Shown in pieces: positions 1 through 9,023 of a DNA stretch of 64,000 bases. Position 1 is the first letter of the stretch; each line of letters begins with the position of its first letter. The stretch spans positions 620,001 through 684,000 of the forward strand of contig JADJXS010000001.1 of assembly GCA_016710275.1 (NCBI GenBank). The letters run 5' to 3'. The DNA is from Phycisphaerales bacterium (GTDB taxonomy: Bacteria > Planctomycetota > Phycisphaerae > UBA1845 > Fen-1342). The translations under genes were made by a program, and so were the position numbers. The notes beneath the pieces were generated by a model. That model saw nothing but the letters and a program-made list of their open reading frames with translations. It was not told the DNA's origin and did not search any database.

Positions 1-2
1 TG

Positions 3-248
3 CTGTACTGTCGGCCGGCGGCGGGGGCCGCGGCGGACGTTGAGGCGGTTGAGGGGCCGTTCAATCCCAACGGCAGCACGTCGGACATTGCGGGGCTATG
101 CGACAGCACGGGGCGGATCTTCGGGCTGATGCCGCACCCGGAGCGCTTTGTGATCGGAACGCAGCATCCGTGCTGGACGTCACGCCCGGCGCGGGAGGAC
201 GGCGACGGGCTTGCGATTTTTGAGCAGGCGGTGCGCCGATTCCGCTGA
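3..248 (+). CDS. purQ: Phosphoribosylformylglycinamidine synthase, glutaminase part (PurQ), C-terminal fragment
   Basis: The gene enters from before the window and ends at TGA 246-248, so only the last 81 codons are seen. The frame reads FNPNGSTSDIAGLCD followed by GLMPHPERF, the C-terminal signature of class I glutamine amidotransferases of the PurQ type. His and Glu of PHPER complete the Cys-His-Glu triad; the nucleophilic Cys lies upstream and is not seen. In the family this subunit releases ammonia from glutamine for the fourth step of purine synthesis. The segment could instead be the C-terminal domain of a fused PurL, which cannot be judged without the upstream sequence. Confidence 0.85.
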   Translation: MYCRPAAGAAADVEAVEGPFNPNGSTSDIAGLCDSTGRIFGLMPHPERFVIGTQHPCWTSRPAREDGDGLAIFEQAVRRFR

Positions 249-273
249 GTCAACGGGGGATATCATTTCCATC

Positions 274-846
274 GTGAGCCGCGACCCGAGAGAATTCGAC
301 CGCCGTAACCCGGGTGAACATGAGCAACTCGACCCGCCCGGCCGAGCAGCGCCCGTCGAGGGCGAGGCCGGTCTGCACGAATCGGCAAAGGCGGCGATCG
401 AGCCGCGTCGCGTGCGCTGGATGGCCGCGTTTGTGGTTGCGGTGTGCGCGGCGGTGCTGCTGACCGCGGCGCTGTTGCGGCCGGATCCGCGGGGTTTTGG
501 CACGCATGAGCAACTGGGGATGGCGCGCTGCGGCTGGCTGGTTCGCTCGCGGCTGCCCTGCCCGACCTGCGGGATGACAACGGCGTTTTCGCACGCGGTG
601 CGCGGCAGCGTGGTGTCGGCGTGGACGAGCCAGCCGGCGGGGCTGCTGATGGCGCTGGGAATGATGGCGGCGCTGCCGCTGGCGCTGTGGTCGCTGGTGA
701 GCGGTCGGCCGCCGGTGCGGGTGCTGAGCGTCGTGACGCCGCTGCGGCTGTTTTTTCTGATTGCGGGGCTGTTTCTGGGAGGCTGGGGCTACAAGCTGCT
801 GGCCGGTCTGGCTTCGGGGGCGTTTCCGGCGGATGGGTGGCAATAG
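274..846 (+). CDS. DUF2752 family membrane protein
   Basis: A polytopic membrane protein of 190 residues. The first 45 or so residues are polar. A membrane segment follows (AAFVVAVCAAVLLTAALL), then the family motif CPTCGMTTAF, then two further hydrophobic stretches near the C-terminus. The CPxCGxT motif is the mark of DUF2752, whose function is unknown. The start is uncertain. GTG 274 avoids overlap with purQ; an in-frame ATG at 211 would overlap it by 38 nt, and an ATG at 421 would leave only the membrane core. The gene follows purQ after 25 nt and may be co-transcribed, but nothing else links them. Confidence 0.75.
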   Translation: MSRDPREFDRRNPGEHEQLDPPGRAAPVEGEAGLHESAKAAIEPRRVRWMAAFVVAVCAAVLLTAALLRPDPRGFGTHEQLGMARCGWLVRSRLPCPTCGMTTAFSHAVRGSVVSAWTSQPAGLLMALGMMAALPLALWSLVSGRPPVRVLSVVTPLRLFFLIAGLFLGGWGYKLLAGLASGAFPADGWQ

Positions 847-1025
847 TCGGGCGCGGTTATCGGCGGTGAATTGCAAATCGCGGAATCCGTTGCCGGGCCG
901 AAGTTTGCGTTGAATTGGGGGTGGCGAACCCGTTACGCTGTCCTCTTCCGATTGAAACGGGTCGCCGGCGCGACGAGGGCCTCGCGCTGATCGGCCGCAC
1001 ATCGAGTCCCGGAGGCAACAGACCC

Positions 1026-2042
1026 ATGAATTCGTCCCGAAACGCATCCATTCGCATTGTTGTGTCCGGGCTGGCGGCTGCCTCGCTGGCCGCGGGGTTG
1101 GCGGCGACGGCGTCTGCCCAGACGATCACGCACGGCGACTCGACGTTTACCATGCCCACAGCGAACACGACCGGCGCGACGGTGCGAACGGGAACCATCG
1201 GCGGCACGTCTTCGGTGCTGATCGCCGGGGGCGACACCCTCGATCAGCTCTTCCAGCAGTGGTGGTGGTACCGCGTCAACGGCGTCAACGCGCGCGAGTT
1301 CGCCCTGTCGAACCGAACGTCCAACATCGCCGTCGGGAACGAGCTGACGCTGCACTACTCGGAGCCGGAGGGGTTGAACGCGGTGGTGCGATATCGCCTG
1401 ATCGACGGACCGAACAGTCCGGCGACCTGCCAGGTCATCGGTACGGTTCTGCTCAGCACGACCAGCTCCATGCCGCTGGACGTGTCCTTTTTCGGTTACA
1501 TCGACCTGGACATGGCAGGCTCCGCGAATGACTCGGCTGTGTTCGTCGCCCCGGGACAACTGCGCGTGACGGACGGGTCCACGGGCGTCTTCGGCGAGGT
1601 CTTTGCGCCGACCGCGAATCTCTACCAGGTGATGGCCTTTTCCACGCTGCGCGGGCTGCTCACCGACGCGGACATTGACAGCCTGAATAACACCGGCGTG
1701 CCCTTCGGCCCGGGTGATTTCACCGGGGCGGTGCAGTGGAACGTGATCGTCGCGAGCGGCGCACCCGTGCAGCTTCCGTTTTCCTTCTCGCTCAATACCA
1801 GCGCCAACCCGTGCGACAGCCAGCTTCGCGGCGACGCGAACTGCGACGGCGCAATCACGAACTTCGACATCGATTGCTTCATCACGGCGATCGTGAATGG
1901 GGAGGCGGCCTGGATGAGCGCCTGCAACGCGGGCGGCACCTGCCTGTATCAGTGCGTGCTGGACATCAATCGCGACGGTCGCGTCGATAACTTCGACATC
2001 GATCCGTTCGTGACGTGCATCATCAACTTCGGCTGCCCGTAA
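1026..2042 (+). CDS. Secreted protein with C-terminal dockerin-like calcium-loop pair
   Basis: Protein of 338 residues with a Sec signal peptide (basic start, hydrophobic run, ending ATASAQ). The ATG at 1026 has GGAGG 10 nt upstream; a longer frame from 915 lacks this support. The middle (about 30-260) is not recognised. The C-terminus carries two DxNxDG loops, GDANCDGAITNFDID and DINRDGRVDNFDID, spaced like the two halves of a type I dockerin. The same module ends four other proteins in this window. In cellulosomes dockerins bind cohesins; no cohesin is seen here, so calcium binding is likely but the partner is unknown. The gene converges on the next one across a strong hairpin. Confidence 0.8.
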   Translation: MNSSRNASIRIVVSGLAAASLAAGLAATASAQTITHGDSTFTMPTANTTGATVRTGTIGGTSSVLIAGGDTLDQLFQQWWWYRVNGVNAREFALSNRTSNIAVGNELTLHYSEPEGLNAVVRYRLIDGPNSPATCQVIGTVLLSTTSSMPLDVSFFGYIDLDMAGSANDSAVFVAPGQLRVTDGSTGVFGEVFAPTANLYQVMAFSTLRGLLTDADIDSLNNTGVPFGPGDFTGAVQWNVIVASGAPVQLPFSFSLNTSANPCDSQLRGDANCDGAITNFDIDCFITAIVNGEAAWMSACNAGGTCLYQCVLDINRDGRVDNFDIDPFVTCIINFGCP

Positions 2043-2092
2043 GCCGGATCGATCGCGGCGTGCATCAGTAGACTTGGCCAGCGCGCTGCAGG

Positions 2093-2130
2093 GTGGCGTG
2101 CATTGGCGGTACGCCGCGAATGCACGCCAC
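2093..2130. terminator. Strong hairpin between convergent genes, probable bidirectional terminator
   Basis: GTGGCGTGCATT (2093-2104) is perfectly complementary to 2119-2130, giving a 12-bp stem. An inner GGCG/CGCC pair surrounds a gta loop, and gcg bulges on the 3' side. It lies midway between the stop codons of two converging genes (2042 and 2233). There is no T-run, so a role in termination or mRNA 3'-end protection is inferred from position. Confidence 0.55.
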
Positions 2131-2232
2131 TCGATCTCTGGAGTCGTTGCGCACGCGCGCCCTGCATCTCCTCGTCCTTCTCCATCCGCCACGAAAGCGC
2201 CGCGCCGGGGCTGTTCTCGGTCGCCGGCGTTG

Positions 2233-3459
2233 CTACGGACATCCGAAGCTCTCCAGGCATGCAAGGAACGGCTCGATGTCGAAATTGTTGAAGACGCCGT
2301 CCCCGTTGCAATCGCGGTTATGGAGTGTGCAGGACGGGTACCGAGCCTGATACAAGGCCGGGTCGGACAGCGCCAGCACGAACGGATCGATGTCGAAGTT
2401 GTTGACCGCGCCGTCGCAGTTCAGGTCGCCGCGGAGCAGCACGATCGCGCCGGTGTGCGTCCAGAGCAGCGCCTCGTCCCGGCCGGTGAGCGTGTTGAGG
2501 CCATACCCGGTGATGCGGAGGACGTCGCCGTCACTCGAAATCCCGTGTGCGAAACTGTAGGAATACTCCGGCGGCAGGAGCGCGTGCAGGTCGATCCACG
2601 AATCGGCCGTTCCGCTCCACAGGCTGGCGCGATTCACCGTTCCGACGTGGGCAAACCCCGCCTGCCGCCCGCCGCTGACGGCCATGACCTCGGACATGCC
2701 GGACTCCGCCGGGTTCAGGTCCACCCACGACGCGGCGGTTCCGCTCCAGAGGCAGGCCCGATATACGCCGTTCACAAACACAAAACCCGCCTGCTGCGTA
2801 CCATTTGTTGCACGGGCAACCGAATGACCCGCCTCGACAGGGTGCAGGTCGATCCACGAATCGGCCGTGCCGCTCCAGAGGCTTGCGCGGGTCACTCCCG
2901 CGACTTCAACGCAGCCGGCCTGCTGCCCGCCGTTCATGGCTTGAACGGAGGACCACGCTGCGCCTGCGGGATGCAGATCAACCCACGAGTCGGCCGTGCC
3001 GCTCCAGAGGCTCGCGCGGATCACTCCCGCCACCTCGGCAATGCCGGCTTGCTGTCCGTCGCTCATCGCACGGATGTCGGACCATGTTGCCCCAGCGGGG
3101 TGCAGGTCGATCCACGAATCGGCGGTGCCGCTCCATAGCGCGGCGCGCCACCGCTGTCCCCAACTGATGGACCCTCCCTGCTGCATGCCGCTGGCGGCAC
3201 TCGCGCCGGATTCCGTCGCACCGGCGGGATGCAGGTCAATCCATGACTCGGCCGTGCCGCTCCAAAGCGCGGCGTGCGCCCGTTGCTCCGATACGACGAA
3301 CCCCGCCTGCTGTACGCCGCTGGCGGCTTCAGCGAGGGAATATGTCGTGTGCGAGGGATGCAGAATTGTGACAGTCCACGAGCCGTGGGCCGGCCGGGAA
3401 GTCCCAAACGCCGTGACGGCCGCAATCACGGCCACGCTGATGAATGACCTGGCTGACAT
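2233..3459 (-). CDS. Secreted repeat protein (six LWSGTA repeats) with dockerin-like C-terminus
   Basis: Protein of 408 residues. ATG at 3459 is preceded by AGGAG about 9 nt upstream. An N-terminal signal peptide ends near RPAHGS. Then come six copies of a repeat of about 46 residues centred on LWSGTADSWIDLHPAG and containing QQAGF..RA. This resembles the HAF-type extracellular repeats predicted to form beta-propeller-like folds; that assignment is tentative. The C-terminus has two calcium loops (GDLNCDGAVNNFDIDPF and DCNGDGVFNNFDIEPF). The repeats are very similar to each other, which suggests recent internal duplication. The substrate or partner is unknown. Confidence 0.8.
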   Translation of the reverse strand: MSARSFISVAVIAAVTAFGTSRPAHGSWTVTILHPSHTTYSLAEAASGVQQAGFVVSEQRAHAALWSGTAESWIDLHPAGATESGASAASGMQQGGSISWGQRWRAALWSGTADSWIDLHPAGATWSDIRAMSDGQQAGIAEVAGVIRASLWSGTADSWVDLHPAGAAWSSVQAMNGGQQAGCVEVAGVTRASLWSGTADSWIDLHPVEAGHSVARATNGTQQAGFVFVNGVYRACLWSGTAASWVDLNPAESGMSEVMAVSGGRQAGFAHVGTVNRASLWSGTADSWIDLHALLPPEYSYSFAHGISSDGDVLRITGYGLNTLTGRDEALLWTHTGAIVLLRGDLNCDGAVNNFDIDPFVLALSDPALYQARYPSCTLHNRDCNGDGVFNNFDIEPFLACLESFGCP

Positions 3460-3745
3460 CGCTCACACTCCTTGCGGGTCTTCTCGGACCTCGCGGGGCT
3501 GACCTGCAACCGCCGCCTGAGTTGTCTCGCACCTTGTTCCATCCGCGATCGAAGTCCTGGTGTCGGATCCGGCCGCGGAGGGATCGCGGGTGTTCATGAT
3601 TCCCCTATCTGCGGCTATCGGCCGTTTCCCTACCTGCGACCAGCAATCATTGATCGCGTCACGCCTCGCAATTTCATGTGCGGCTGCGAGCGAATCGGGC
3701 GGGAGCCGGTTGCGGGGCGGAGACCTGTCGCCGGTTGACGAGGTG

Positions 3746-3775
3746 CGTGCTTACGCGGAGTACTGCGAACGCAGG
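3746..3775 (+). repeat. AGTA-loop hairpin element, diverged copy
   Basis: A diverged copy of the 30-nt hairpin found intact at 3983-4012. The inner stem CGCGG/CTGCG still pairs, with one G-T wobble, around the loop agta. The outer stem is partly lost. Confidence 0.5.
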
Positions 3776-3792
3776 ACACCGGCGGCCCTGTG

Positions 3793-3814
3793 GCACCGGG
3801 CTTCTGCCCGGTGC
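3793..3814 (+). repeat. TTCT-loop hairpin element
   Basis: GCACCGGGC and GCCCGGTGC form a perfect 9-bp stem around ttct. The same hairpin is at 33852-33871. A version with a compensatory base-pair change is at 12009-12030, and a degraded copy at 33642-33662. Confidence 0.65.
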
Positions 3815-3892
3815 ATGGTGTGACTTCCCGTGCGCTTACTGCTGCGGCGCTTTCACTCACTCGGTGCGCTTCATCGTGTCCGCGGTTCAAAC

Positions 3893-3965
3893 GCACCGCC
3901 CGGAAGGGCGGTGCCACGACGTGCTGCCCGGAAGGGCGGTGGCACGACGCGTTGCCCGGAAGTGC
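3893..3965 (+). repeat. Three tandem GGAA-loop hairpins
   Basis: The first copy (3893-3914) has a perfect 9-bp stem GCACCGCCC/GGGCGGTGC closed by ggaa, a GNRA-type tetraloop. Two diverged copies follow at a spacing of about 26 nt, each followed by a GCACGACG- or CCACGACG-like tail. Related hairpins lie at 33691-33710 and 33902-33917. Confidence 0.6.
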
Positions 3966-3982
3966 GGTGCCACGACGCGCTG

Positions 3983-4012
3983 CATGCTTACGCGGAGTAC
4001 CGCGAAAGCATG
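3983..4012 (+). repeat. AGTA-loop hairpin element, intact copy
   Basis: CATGCTT pairs with AAGCATG, then an A-A mismatch, then CGCGG pairs with CCGCG around the loop agta. Identical to the copy at 12169-12198; near-identical copies start at 12069 and 12119. No nearby transposase is seen. Confidence 0.65.
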
Positions 4013-4035
4013 CCACACTGCCTGTCACCACACGA

Positions 4036-4095
4036 TGGCGCTCGGCGAATGCTCAAGGCGCTCGGTGGATGCTCAAGGCGCTCGGCGAATGCTCA
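4036..4095. repeat. 20-bp tandem repeat, three units
   Basis: Units start at 4036, 4056 and 4076. The unit begins gcgctcgg and ends atgctcaag. The second unit differs from the others by two bases. It lies just after the stop codon of the transporter gene transcribed toward it from the right. Confidence 0.7.
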
Positions 4096-4111
4096 AGGCA
4101 TCCGGCGGGCT

Positions 4112-5566
4112 TTACGCGCTGCGGTCGGCGCGGGGCAGTGCCAGAGCGTGCCGATGTCCCAGCCAGAGGCTCAGCAGCGCCCACGCTGTGCAGCCGGCGC
4201 CCACTAGAATTGCCGTGTCCGCCAGCGTCCGGCCGGCGGCGTCGCGCCACAGCGTGTGTACCCAGATCGCCAGCAGGTCGCCGCCGCGGTACACGAAGGT
4301 GTCGATGAAGCCCTTGGCGGCGTACTTGTCCGTGCGCGGTGTGACGGAGAAGAGTGCCTCGCGCGCCGGCCGCGACAGGGCATAGTCGCTGGTGCGGCGA
4401 AGCACCTGGAAGGCGAACAGCAGACTCAGCACACTACCTCCGCCGACCGACGCCAGCAGGGCAAACCCCGCCGCCGTGACCAGCGGCAGCATGGCCGCGC
4501 TGCCGCCGACGCCCAGCCACGCCATCAGCCGCCCGGTGAGCAGCAACTGGACCGGCAGGCAGGCGGAGTTCACGGCGAGTTCGGTGCGCGCGAAATACTC
4601 GCGCCGCGCGGCGGGCGCACCGCCATGCGTCTCGACGGCGCGGGATTGCTCCGCATAGGTGAACGTGGCGGCGGTGGTCAGCAGGAGCATGTAGGCGCTG
4701 ATGCCCAGCAGGTAGGGGGAGCGGAGCGTGTGCAGCACGCCGGCCCACGCGCCGCCGCCGATGGGGCGATCAGCGGCTGATGCGCTTGGCCGCGCGTCGT
4801 CGGTGTCGTCGAGCATGGCGGTTTCGTTGCGCGATGCGGGTTTGTCGAGCGAGGCGGATTCGATGCGCGGGGCAGCGCGGGCGTCGTTGCGTTCGCCGGC
4901 ATCCTGCGTCTCGCGCAGGGCGGCCGCCGACCGCCCGCCGATCTCCAGCAGCAGCGCCGCCAGCCCCACGAATGCGAGGACGTTCAGCGACTGAGCCAGC
5001 ATCCAGACGAATGCCGCGCCGGCGGCGGCTCCGAGTGTGGCTCCCACGGCGAGCAGTCCGAAGAGCCGCCGGGCCTGTCCGGGGCGGAGCGTGTCGGCCA
5101 TCACGCCCCAGAACAGCGACACGGTCAGCAGGTTCAGCGTGCTGATCCAGGCAAACAGGCCGAAGGCCGTTGACGGGCGCAGCACCGCCGGTCCGTGCTC
5201 GAAGAGCACGAACGCGCCGATCACGCCGATTGCGTAGGCGCGGTGCACGAAAGGGGTCAGGCGTCTGCGCGTCGAGCGCCGCACCAGCGCCGCAAAGAGC
5301 GGATGGAGCGCCGCGGTCATGATGAATGTGGCCGTGTAGGACCAGGCCAGGCGCCCGGCGCCGATTTCGACGCCTACGTCGTCGCGGAGCGGCTTGAGCA
5401 GCGAGTTCGTCGCCAGCACGCAGAAGGCGTAGAGCCAGGCTCGCAGCACCAGGCCGGCCTCGCCGGGGTGGATGTCCGCCGCGCGGGACCACAGCGCGGC
5501 CGCGGTGGTCCGAGCCGGCGGCTCGGCCTGGTCGCCGCTGCGCGGCGTGCGGCGACCTGCGCTCAA
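4112..5566 (-). CDS. Polytopic transporter related to NTP/NDP exchangers (Tlc-like major facilitator)
   Basis: About 484 residues with around 10-12 hydrophobic segments. The N-terminal NSLLKPLRDDVG corresponds to the conserved [RK]P[LV]RD motif of the bacterial ATP/ADP-antiporter-like family. A later SLFWGVMADTLRPGQARRLFG stretch also fits this family. A hydrophilic loop of about 70 residues splits the two halves. The frame stays open to 5860, but that part overlaps the upstream gene. The likely start is TTG 5566, giving a TTGA overlap with the upstream stop codon and so translational coupling. True nucleotide exchange is uncertain: most free-living members have no known substrate. Confidence 0.65.
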   Translation of the reverse strand: MSAGRRTPRSGDQAEPPARTTAAALWSRAADIHPGEAGLVLRAWLYAFCVLATNSLLKPLRDDVGVEIGAGRLAWSYTATFIMTAALHPLFAALVRRSTRRRLTPFVHRAYAIGVIGAFVLFEHGPAVLRPSTAFGLFAWISTLNLLTVSLFWGVMADTLRPGQARRLFGLLAVGATLGAAAGAAFVWMLAQSLNVLAFVGLAALLLEIGGRSAAALRETQDAGERNDARAAPRIESASLDKPASRNETAMLDDTDDARPSASAADRPIGGGAWAGVLHTLRSPYLLGISAYMLLLTTAATFTYAEQSRAVETHGGAPAARREYFARTELAVNSACLPVQLLLTGRLMAWLGVGGSAAMLPLVTAAGFALLASVGGGSVLSLLFAFQVLRRTSDYALSRPAREALFSVTPRTDKYAAKGFIDTFVYRGGDLLAIWVHTLWRDAAGRTLADTAILVGAGCTAWALLSLWLGHRHALALPRADRSA

Positions 5567-6708
5567 GCCTTGCGCCGCGGGCTGCTGGTGCGCGCGTGCC
5601 AGGCGCGGAGCACCTCGGCTTCGCGCTCGGCGCTGATGCCGGCGCGCAGCTTGCTGCGGCGCTCCTCGGGCTGTTCGTTCCACCACGACAGCGTGTCGCG
5701 GGCCGTGTCGGCGATGGGTCGGAAGCGCAGCCCGGCGGCGATGGCCCGGCGATTGTCGATGCGCCCGAAACCGGCGGAATCCCCGGTCGGCGGCACCCAG
5801 ACGGGCATGTCGCCCCAGGGGGTGACCTTCTGCGATTCGAGGAACTCGGCGTTCACCCATGTCAGCTCGCCCGGCGCCTTGGACGCGGTGCGGCAGGCGG
5901 ACAGCATTGCGCCGACGGACAGCTCTTTCTCAGGCCCGAGCGCGTGGTAGACGCCGAAGGTGCGCTGCTCGATCACGCGGACGATCCACTCGCCGAGGTC
6001 GCGGACGTCGATGATCTGCACGGGGTCGGAAGGCTCGCCGGGGGCGAGAATCTCGCCGCCGCGCTGGACGCGCACCGGCCAGTAGGTGAAGCGGTCGGTG
6101 GGGTCGCCGGGTCCGACGATGAGGCCGGGGCGGATGTTGGTCGTGGCTCCGGGGAATGCCCGTTCGGCGGCCTGTTCGCAGAGCGCCTTGAGCGGGCCAT
6201 AAGTCTCGCCGGTGACTTTTTCGACGCTCTCATCCGCCATCGTGGCGACCGGGGCGGTTTCGTCCAGGCCGGGGCGGAGCTTGTCGCCGAGGGCGGAGAC
6301 GGACGAGATGAAGATGTACTGTTTGACGGAACCGCGCAGCACGTCGGTCATTTCGCGGACATGGCGCGGGATGTAGCCGCAGTCGTCGCAGACGGCGTCC
6401 CACTGTCGGCCGCGCAGGGCGTCCAGCTCACGGGTTGAACGATCGCCGCGGAGCTTCTCGATTTCGGGGAAGAGCTGCGGGTTGGTCTTGCCGCGGTTGA
6501 AGAGCGTGAGGGTGTGGCCGCGGCGGGTGGCGGCTTCGACAATCGCGGGGCCGAGGAATCCTGTGCCGCCGAGGATCAGGATTTTCCGCGGATCGGCGGC
6601 TTTTGTCGCGGGTTGCGCGGATTGCGGCGCAGCATGCGCGGGCAGGCCGGTGAGGATGCCGCAGGAAGCGGCGGCGGACAGCTTGAGAAAATCACGACGG
6701 GTGGACAT
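5563..6708 (-). CDS. Tat-exported NAD-dependent epimerase/dehydratase-like protein
   Basis: Protein of 381 residues in the extended short-chain dehydrogenase family. The N-terminus has TRRDFLKLSAA, a twin-arginine signal, and a cleavable region ending near PAHAAPQ. The nucleotide-binding GGTGFLG lies at about residues 46-52. The body resembles atypical epimerases (FISSVSALGD, then ETYGPLKALCEQ, where YGPLK fits the YxxxK catalytic pair). Tat export fits a protein folded with bound NAD(P) in the cytoplasm. ATG 6708 has a GGAG about 9 nt upstream. It probably forms an operon with the transporter after it. The substrate is unknown. Confidence 0.8.
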   Translation of the reverse strand: MSTRRDFLKLSAAASCGILTGLPAHAAPQSAQPATKAADPRKILILGGTGFLGPAIVEAATRRGHTLTLFNRGKTNPQLFPEIEKLRGDRSTRELDALRGRQWDAVCDDCGYIPRHVREMTDVLRGSVKQYIFISSVSALGDKLRPGLDETAPVATMADESVEKVTGETYGPLKALCEQAAERAFPGATTNIRPGLIVGPGDPTDRFTYWPVRVQRGGEILAPGEPSDPVQIIDVRDLGEWIVRVIEQRTFGVYHALGPEKELSVGAMLSACRTASKAPGELTWVNAEFLESQKVTPWGDMPVWVPPTGDSAGFGRIDNRRAIAAGLRFRPIADTARDTLSWWNEQPEERRSKLRAGISAEREAEVLRAWHARTSSPRRKA

Positions 6709-6923
6709 GCGGCGCTCCGAAGGATTTGGCGTTGGCCGCCGCGCGGCCGATCGGCGCGGCGGGTTGAACCTCAGGCGACCATCCTACGCAGCGGCCGGAT
6801 GCGAATGCACGTCTGAAGCTGTCGCAAGTTGCGCGGTGGTGTACGGGGGACGCGGGTGCGCGGCGCGGTAAGATGGCCGGCCCGATTTCCGGGGCAAGCC
6901 ACGATTGACGAGGATTCCGCGCA

Positions 6924-9023
6924 ATGCACGCCGAAAGTCTGCTGGAACTGCTCAGGGGCCGCTTTTCCGCGGCAATCGGCGACATTCTGAATCAGCCGGC
7001 GGAGCAGATCGATCCGATCGTGCGTCCTTCGGCGGATTCGCGCTTCGGCGATTATCAGTGCAACGCGGCGATGTCGCTGGCGCGGGCGGCGGGCTGCAAG
7101 CCGCGTGAGCTGGCGGAGCGGATTGCGGCGCGGGTTCGGCTCGACGACGTGGCGGAGGCGCCGGAGATCGCGGGGCCGGGGTTCATCAACGTGCGGCTGC
7201 GCGACGACTGGCTGGCGTCGCGGATCGGCGGGATTCCGCAGGCGGGGGCGGCGGATCGGCTGGACATTCCGCCGCGTGCGCGGGTGCAGCGCGTGATCGT
7301 GGATTACTCGTCGCCGAACATCGCCAAGCAGATGCACGTCGGGCACATTCGCAGCACGATCATCGGCGACGTGATTGCGCGGGTGCTGGCGTTCCTGGGA
7401 GACGACGTGATCCGGCAGAATCACGTCGGCGACTGGGGGACGCAGATGGGGATGGTGATCCTGGGCATCTGGCACGTCTTCCGGCTGGAGACGGGGGGGC
7501 GCTGCGCGGATGCGGCGGCGCTGGTCGGTCACTTCGCGGCGGCGGCGGCGGAGGTCGGCGCTGGGGCTGATCCGGCGGCGCGTCGCGCGCGGCTGGTGGC
7601 GCTGGGCGAGGAGATGTCGCAGGCGCTTTCGACGGAGCGCTCGGCGGAATGGGGGAAATGGCTGGGTGAATTCGAGGCGGGGCGGACGCGCATTGCGGCG
7701 ACGCTGGAGGTGCTGACCAGCGCGTATCGCTTCGTGAACGCGGTGGAGGATGCGCCGGAGTCGGCGGAGATCGGTGTGCGGGATCCGCTGCGGTCGCGGC
7801 CGGTGCCGCTGGCGCGGCTGTCGAATCACATCGTGGCGGAGATGCTGCACGCCCGTCACGAGGAAGAGCTGCATGCGTGGCGAATTGCGCGGGAGGTGAG
7901 CCTGCGCGAGACGCAAAGCATGTATGAGCGGCTGGGGGTGCTGCTGCGGCCGGAGGATGTCTGCGGGGAGAGTTTTTTTCACGATCGGCTGGAGGCGACG
8001 GTGGCGGAGCTGCGCGGGCGGCTGATCGAGCGAGATCGGTCGCAACCGGCGGCGGCTCCCTACGGGGTGGTCCGCGATGATCACGGCGCGGTGTGCGTGT
8101 TTCTCTATGACGAGAAGCACGAGCCGCAGTTCCGCAACCCGGATGGCGAGGCGCTGCCGCTGCTGATCCGCAAGAGTGACGGCGCGTTTCTGTATGCGAC
8201 GACGGACCTGGCGGCGGTGCGATATCGCATCGAGGAGCTGGGGGCGCGGCGGCTGATCTACGTCACCGATGCGCGGCAGGTGCAGCATTTCCGGCAGTTC
8301 TTCGCCGCGGCGCGGGCCGTCGGCTGGGCCTGTCACGAGGTGTCGCTGGAGCACGTCACGTTCGGCAGCGTCATGGGAGAGGACCGGCGGCCGCTCAAGA
8401 CGCGCAGCGGGGCGACGATCCGGCTCTCGGAGCTGCTGGACGAGGCGGAGGAGCGGGTCGCGGCCGTGATCCGCGATCGGCAGAGCGCCGTTGGTGCGGA
8501 GGCGGCGGATGCGGAAGTGCGTTCGCTGGCGCGGGCGATCGGCGTGGCGGCGGTGAAGTACGCGGATCTGAAGAACGACCGCAATAGTGATTACGTCTTC
8601 AGTTGGGACAAGATGGTGGCGCTGCAGGGGAACACGGCGCCGTACCTGCTGTATGCCTATGCGCGGCTGCGCTCGATCCTGCGCGAGGCGGCGGCGGACG
8701 GCGGGCCGCAGCACCGCGACGCGGCGTCGGCGAGTGCGGCGGAGATCGTGCTGGGCCATACGGCCGAACGGGCGCTGGCGCTGCGACTGCTGCGCTTCCG
8801 CGAGGCGCTGGCGGTGGTGGCGGCGGACCTGACGCCGCACGTGCTCTGTTCGTATGTGTATGACCTGTCGTCGGACCTGACGCAGTTCTATGAGGCGTGC
8901 CCGGTGCTCAAGGCACCGGATGCCCGGACGCGCGACAGCCGGCTGCGGCTGTGCGATCTGACGGCCCGGACGCTGAAGCTCGGGCTGGAGCTGCTCGGCA
9001 TTCAGCCGATCGAGCGAATCTGA
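6924..9023 (+). CDS. argS: Arginine-tRNA ligase
   Basis: Protein of 699 residues charging tRNA-Arg. An N-terminal Arg-tRNA synthetase-specific domain (FGDYQCNAAMSLAR, then PGFINVRL) is followed by the class I catalytic core. The HIGH motif appears as HVGHIRS after SSPNIAKQM. The KMSKS region is MGEDRRPLKTRSG, the degenerate form usual in many ArgS. The C-terminal anticodon-binding DALR domain ends with DLTQFYEACPVL. The length is above the common 560-600, partly from an insert rich in Ala/Arg at about 190-260. It converges with the next gene and the two reading frames overlap by 22 nt at their ends. Confidence 0.95.
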   Translation: MHAESLLELLRGRFSAAIGDILNQPAEQIDPIVRPSADSRFGDYQCNAAMSLARAAGCKPRELAERIAARVRLDDVAEAPEIAGPGFINVRLRDDWLASRIGGIPQAGAADRLDIPPRARVQRVIVDYSSPNIAKQMHVGHIRSTIIGDVIARVLAFLGDDVIRQNHVGDWGTQMGMVILGIWHVFRLETGGRCADAAALVGHFAAAAAEVGAGADPAARRARLVALGEEMSQALSTERSAEWGKWLGEFEAGRTRIAATLEVLTSAYRFVNAVEDAPESAEIGVRDPLRSRPVPLARLSNHIVAEMLHARHEEELHAWRIAREVSLRETQSMYERLGVLLRPEDVCGESFFHDRLEATVAELRGRLIERDRSQPAAAPYGVVRDDHGAVCVFLYDEKHEPQFRNPDGEALPLLIRKSDGAFLYATTDLAAVRYRIEELGARRLIYVTDARQVQHFRQFFAAARAVGWACHEVSLEHVTFGSVMGEDRRPLKTRSGATIRLSELLDEAEERVAAVIRDRQSAVGAEAADAEVRSLARAIGVAAVKYADLKNDRNSDYVFSWDKMVALQGNTAPYLLYAYARLRSILREAAADGGPQHRDAASASAAEIVLGHTAERALALRLLRFREALAVVAADLTPHVLCSYVYDLSSDLTQFYEACPVLKAPDARTRDSRLRLCDLTARTLKLGLELLGIQPIERI

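Larger units (their letters stand above)
3460..4111. other. Gene-free block of 652 bp rich in small hairpins
   Basis: No convincing gene lies here: frames in all directions are shadows of repeated palindromes. From 3460 to about 3740 nothing is recognised beyond the Shine-Dalgarno region of the gene to the left. From 3746 to 4095 it holds two AGTA-loop hairpins, one TTCT-loop hairpin, three GGAA-loop hairpins and a 20-bp triple tandem repeat, listed separately. The same elements recur at 12009-12253, 30025-30048 and 33642-33917. Confidence 0.7.

Noticed and set aside
3630..4385. Short frames in the 3.5-4.3 kb gap and the 12.0-12.2 kb gap sharing peptides such as MLTRSTAKA and CLRGVPRKHA
   Set aside because: The shared peptides are translations of the AGTA-loop hairpin repeat in different frames. 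Conservation is at the level of stems, not codons.
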